In this document: in pieces, positions 62,038 to 64,000 of the stretch
Numbering within the stretch: the first letter of the stretch is position 1
Layout of the letters: every line of letters begins with the position of its first letter
Origin: CAZIRF01 sp964541755
GTDB lineage: Bacteria; Spirochaetota; Spirochaetia; Treponematales; Breznakiellaceae
DNA: 64,000 nucleotides
Reading direction: 5' to 3'
Assembly: GCA_964541755.1 (NCBI GenBank)
Contig: CAZIRF010000006.1
Location: 1 to 64,000, forward strand
Notes under the pieces: model-generated
Seen by the model: only the letters and a program-made list of their open reading frames with translations
Database searches by the model: none
Told to the model about the DNA's origin: nothing
Program-made: the position numbers and the translations under genes

Positions 62038-63465
62038 ATGATTACCCTTCGTCTTGCCGTTCACACCCTTGGGTGCAAGCTCAATCAGCTGGAGACAGAG
62101 TCTGTTCTCGCCGCCTTTCGGGAGGCTTCTTGGGAAATTGTCCCTTGGGGAGAACGAGCCGACCTCTACATCATCAATACCTGTACCGTGACGAGTATGG
62201 CCGAACAGAAGGCCCGGCGCCTTATGCGTAATGTTCTGCGCGAGAACAGCCAGGCCCTTGTCATCGCCACCGGTTGTTACGCCCAACTCGATCCGGATGC
62301 TATCCGCGACATCGGTCTTGAGGGGTACAGTGATCGCCTCGTTGTCCTTTCCGGCGATGCCAAGTCCTCGCTCCACCGCCTTCCGGCATATATTGATGGA
62401 GAACTCTGCTCCCCCGCAGACCTCCCCGCCCTCGTTGCCGCCTGGACCCGAGATCCGCAGGACCTTGAACGCTTTTCATTTGCGCCCTCGCGTTTCGAGT
62501 ACCACAGTCGCGGCTTTCTCAAGATTCAAGACGGCTGCGACAATGCCTGCTCCTTTTGCCGCGTTCGCCTTGCGCGCGGGCGGAGCCGCTCCCTCGAAGC
62601 CCCGGAAGTCCTCTCCCGCCTCAAGGCCCTCGAGGACGCCGGCTACAACGAGGCGGTGCTCACCGGTATCAATCTCCAGTCCTACAACGACAGTCGTGCC
62701 CCCGGGGGCTTGGGTTTTCGCCTCCCGGATCTCCTCCCCTGGCTTCTTGAACACAGCAATCGAATTGCCCTTCGCATCTCTTCAAGCGAAATTGACGGCT
62801 TTGACGATGCCTATGCCCGGGCCGTCGCCTCGCCCCGCATTCGGCCGCACTTCCATCTCTCGGTACAGTCCGGCAGCGATCGCATTCTGCGCCTCATGCG
62901 CCGCCGCTATACTCGCAAGGATGTTTTGAATGCCGTCGAGCTCTTGCGTTCGGTTAAAGACGACCCTTTCATCGCCTGCGACATCATTACCGGGTTCCCC
63001 GGGGAGACTGATGAAGACTTCGAGGCGACCCGGTCCCTTTGCGAAGAGGTCGGTTTTGCATGGATACACGCCTTTCCCTACTCAAGCCGCCCCGGTACCG
63101 AGGCCGCAAACATGATGCCGCATATCCCCGAGCGGGTAGCTGCCGAGCGTGTGCATGTTCTCGTTCCTCTTGCACACGAGGGCCGCCGTGCCTACGCCCG
63201 CCGCATGAGCGGCCGGACCATTCGCGCCATTGTCGAGACTTCTCGCGGCGGAGCGTCGACCGGGGGACGTCTTCCGCTCGTTACGGCTTTGGGGGAGAAC
63301 TACCTGCGCTGTGCGCTCTCCATTCCGCCCGCTTTCGATCTGCCGGCCCCCCGCAGTGCCATTATCGCGCGCATTGTCTCGCCGGCAGAAGACCATCAGC
63401 ATGAAGACGAATTTGACGTTCATGCCGTTATGGAGGCTTTCGACACGGGGGAAAGCGACCGATAA
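62038..63465 (+). CDS. mtaB: tRNA t6A37 methylthiotransferase MtaB
   Basis: MtaB adds a methylthio group to t6A37 of tRNAs decoding ANN codons, using two [4Fe-4S] clusters and SAM. The 475-aa protein has the N-terminal UPF0004 domain with cysteines in TLGCKLNQLE, NTCTVTS and TGCYAQ, the radical-SAM cluster CDNACSFC near residue 168, SGSDRILRLMRRRYTR, ITGFPGETDEDF, and a C-terminal TRAM-like domain. The sequence order and KLNQ after the first Cys favour MtaB over MiaB or RimO. ATG 62038 is 4 bases after the TPR stop. Confidence 0.92.
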   Translation: MITLRLAVHTLGCKLNQLETESVLAAFREASWEIVPWGERADLYIINTCTVTSMAEQKARRLMRNVLRENSQALVIATGCYAQLDPDAIRDIGLEGYSDRLVVLSGDAKSSLHRLPAYIDGELCSPADLPALVAAWTRDPQDLERFSFAPSRFEYHSRGFLKIQDGCDNACSFCRVRLARGRSRSLEAPEVLSRLKALEDAGYNEAVLTGINLQSYNDSRAPGGLGFRLPDLLPWLLEHSNRIALRISSSEIDGFDDAYARAVASPRIRPHFHLSVQSGSDRILRLMRRRYTRKDVLNAVELLRSVKDDPFIACDIITGFPGETDEDFEATRSLCEEVGFAWIHAFPYSSRPGTEAANMMPHIPERVAAERVHVLVPLAHEGRRAYARRMSGRTIRAIVETSRGGASTGGRLPLVTALGENYLRCALSIPPAFDLPAPRSAIIARIVSPAEDHQHEDEFDVHAVMEAFDTGESDR

Positions 63466-63499
63466 TCTAAGGGCTTCGATCGTGATGATTATCCCGATG

Positions 63500-63508
63500 T
63501 GGTATACT
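63500..63508 (+). promoter_or_regulatory. Extended -10 promoter element of the last lipoprotein gene
   Basis: TGGTATACT (TGn plus TATACT) at 63500-63508; no good -35. Predicted start is near 63515, leaving a leader of about 77 bases. Confidence 0.45.
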
Positions 63509-63523
63509 ATGAATGAATGTGCC

Positions 63524-63552
63524 GATTTCAAACATTGATAATTGTTGAAATC
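63524..63552. promoter_or_regulatory. Inverted repeat in the leader of the last lipoprotein gene
   Basis: GATTTCAAACA (63524-63534) pairs with TGTTGAAATC (63543-63552) with one bulged A, loop TTGATAAT. It may be an operator or an mRNA hairpin. Confidence 0.4.
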
Positions 63553-63591
63553 CAGGCACAGGACTGCGCCAGCCGTCCGGGAGGCCGTTTC

Positions 63592-64000
63592 ATGAAAAAT
63601 CGACAGAGCGTGGCCATGGTGCCGCTCTTGTTGCTCCTCTTCTCTTGCCAGGAGCTCTTTACCACTTCTCTCGCTGCCCCCTTGGCCCGCGACACGGCCA
63701 AACTCTATGCCACGCTTTCGACGGATGATTTGGCGGATTCCGATTTCCGGGAGGATTTGCTCGTATCCATAAAGGGGAATCCCTCCGCGCTTGTCTCTGT
63801 CTATGATCGTATCGAGAGCCTGTCGCAGGATGCCAGCGAGGACGAGGCCCTCCTTTTGGCTACTGTGGCAGCGAGTCTTGCTGGCGACGCCTTCAATTTG
63901 GTGGCCGTTCTTCCCTCCCTTTTGTCTGCTTTTTCCGAGGTGGAGGAAGGCGAAGAACCCGATCCGGGACTGCTTCTGGAAGAGGCCTTCGGGGCGAATA
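63592..64000 (+). CDS. Lipoprotein of unknown function (3'-truncated by window edge)
   Basis: An open frame starts at ATG 63592 with GGGAGG nine bases upstream and runs off the window after 136 codons. It has a lipoprotein signal with lipobox LFSC (Cys at residue 19) and a mature helical region rich in Ala, Leu, Asp and Glu: LARDTAKLYATLSTDDLADSD, YDRIESLSQDASEDEALLLATVAASLAG (quoted in parts). No family recognised. It follows mtaB by 126 bases with its own putative promoter. Confidence 0.72.
   Translation, partial: MKNRQSVAMVPLLLLLFSCQELFTTSLAAPLARDTAKLYATLSTDDLADSDFREDLLVSIKGNPSALVSVYDRIESLSQDASEDEALLLATVAASLAGDAFNLVAVLPSLLSAFSEVEEGEEPDPGLLLEEAFGAN

Overview
The window reads as chromosomal DNA of a spirochaete of the Treponema/Spirochaeta type with a fairly GC-rich genome. 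The evidence is the run rimP-nusA-infB-rbfA-truB-ribF-rpsO-pnp, a giant GreA with a long repeat N-terminus (896 aa, an architecture I associate with spirochaetes), a LoaP-type NusG paralogue, a bactofilin, several short-lipobox lipoproteins, and many 4-bp ATGA or GTGA gene overlaps. No rRNA, tRNA, CRISPR array, transposon or phage gene is visible. No intergenic gap exceeds about 230 bases.

Layout. 1-3.2 kb: 3' part of mutS, then comF. 3.2-12.8 kb: translation/RNA superoperon (rimP to pnp) behind a good promoter and a terminator-like leader hairpin. 12.9-18.4 kb: dut, lptF, lptG, tgt and a HEAT-repeat secreted protein. 18.4-26.3 kb, minus strand: VWA membrane protein, giant greA, TPR protein and lnt. 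26.3-31.1 kb, plus strand: galactokinase-like GHMP kinase, surE, TPR protein, and a TPR/NHL-propeller exported protein. 31.1-35.2 kb: thiI and a cysteine desulfurase facing an ArsR regulator and a phosphoglycosyltransferase. 35.2-39.2 kb, minus: winged-helix regulator, aroB, BamA-like outer-membrane protein and an exported unknown. 39.4-46.2 kb: a minus-strand operon led by LoaP with a CapD-type dehydratase, a DegT aminotransferase and a three-subunit molybdenum hydroxylase, plus a small plus-strand HTH gene at its far end. 46.3-49.1 kb: two exported proteins, the second a DPBB/SPOR protein. 49.3-55.5 kb: secA facing a lipoprotein, a bifunctional NAD(P)HX repair enzyme and a membrane protein. 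55.6-64 kb: glnS, small membrane protein, Nudix, SH3-like lipoprotein, DUF445, tyrA, bactofilin, TPR, mtaB and a truncated lipoprotein.

Working together. The first operon is housekeeping: ribosome maturation, initiation, tRNA modification and RNA decay. ThiI and its neighbouring desulfurase form a likely tRNA 4-thiouridine pair. CapD, DegT and the phosphoglycosyltransferase, spread over two loci, are the kinds of enzyme that make an amino-deoxy sugar and load it on a lipid carrier. The molybdenum hydroxylase is translationally overlapped with the sugar genes, so it should be expressed with them under LoaP antitermination; this is the least expected arrangement in the window.

Regulation. Several genes that start transcription units (lnt, cysteine desulfurase, arsR, loaP, secA, the 52.1-kb lipoprotein, tyrA) have a recognisable -10 box only 6-12 bases before the start codon, which predicts leaderless or nearly leaderless mRNAs. 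Genes inside operons usually carry a Shine-Dalgarno sequence or a stop/start overlap. All functional calls are from reading protein sequence by eye; no database search was run.
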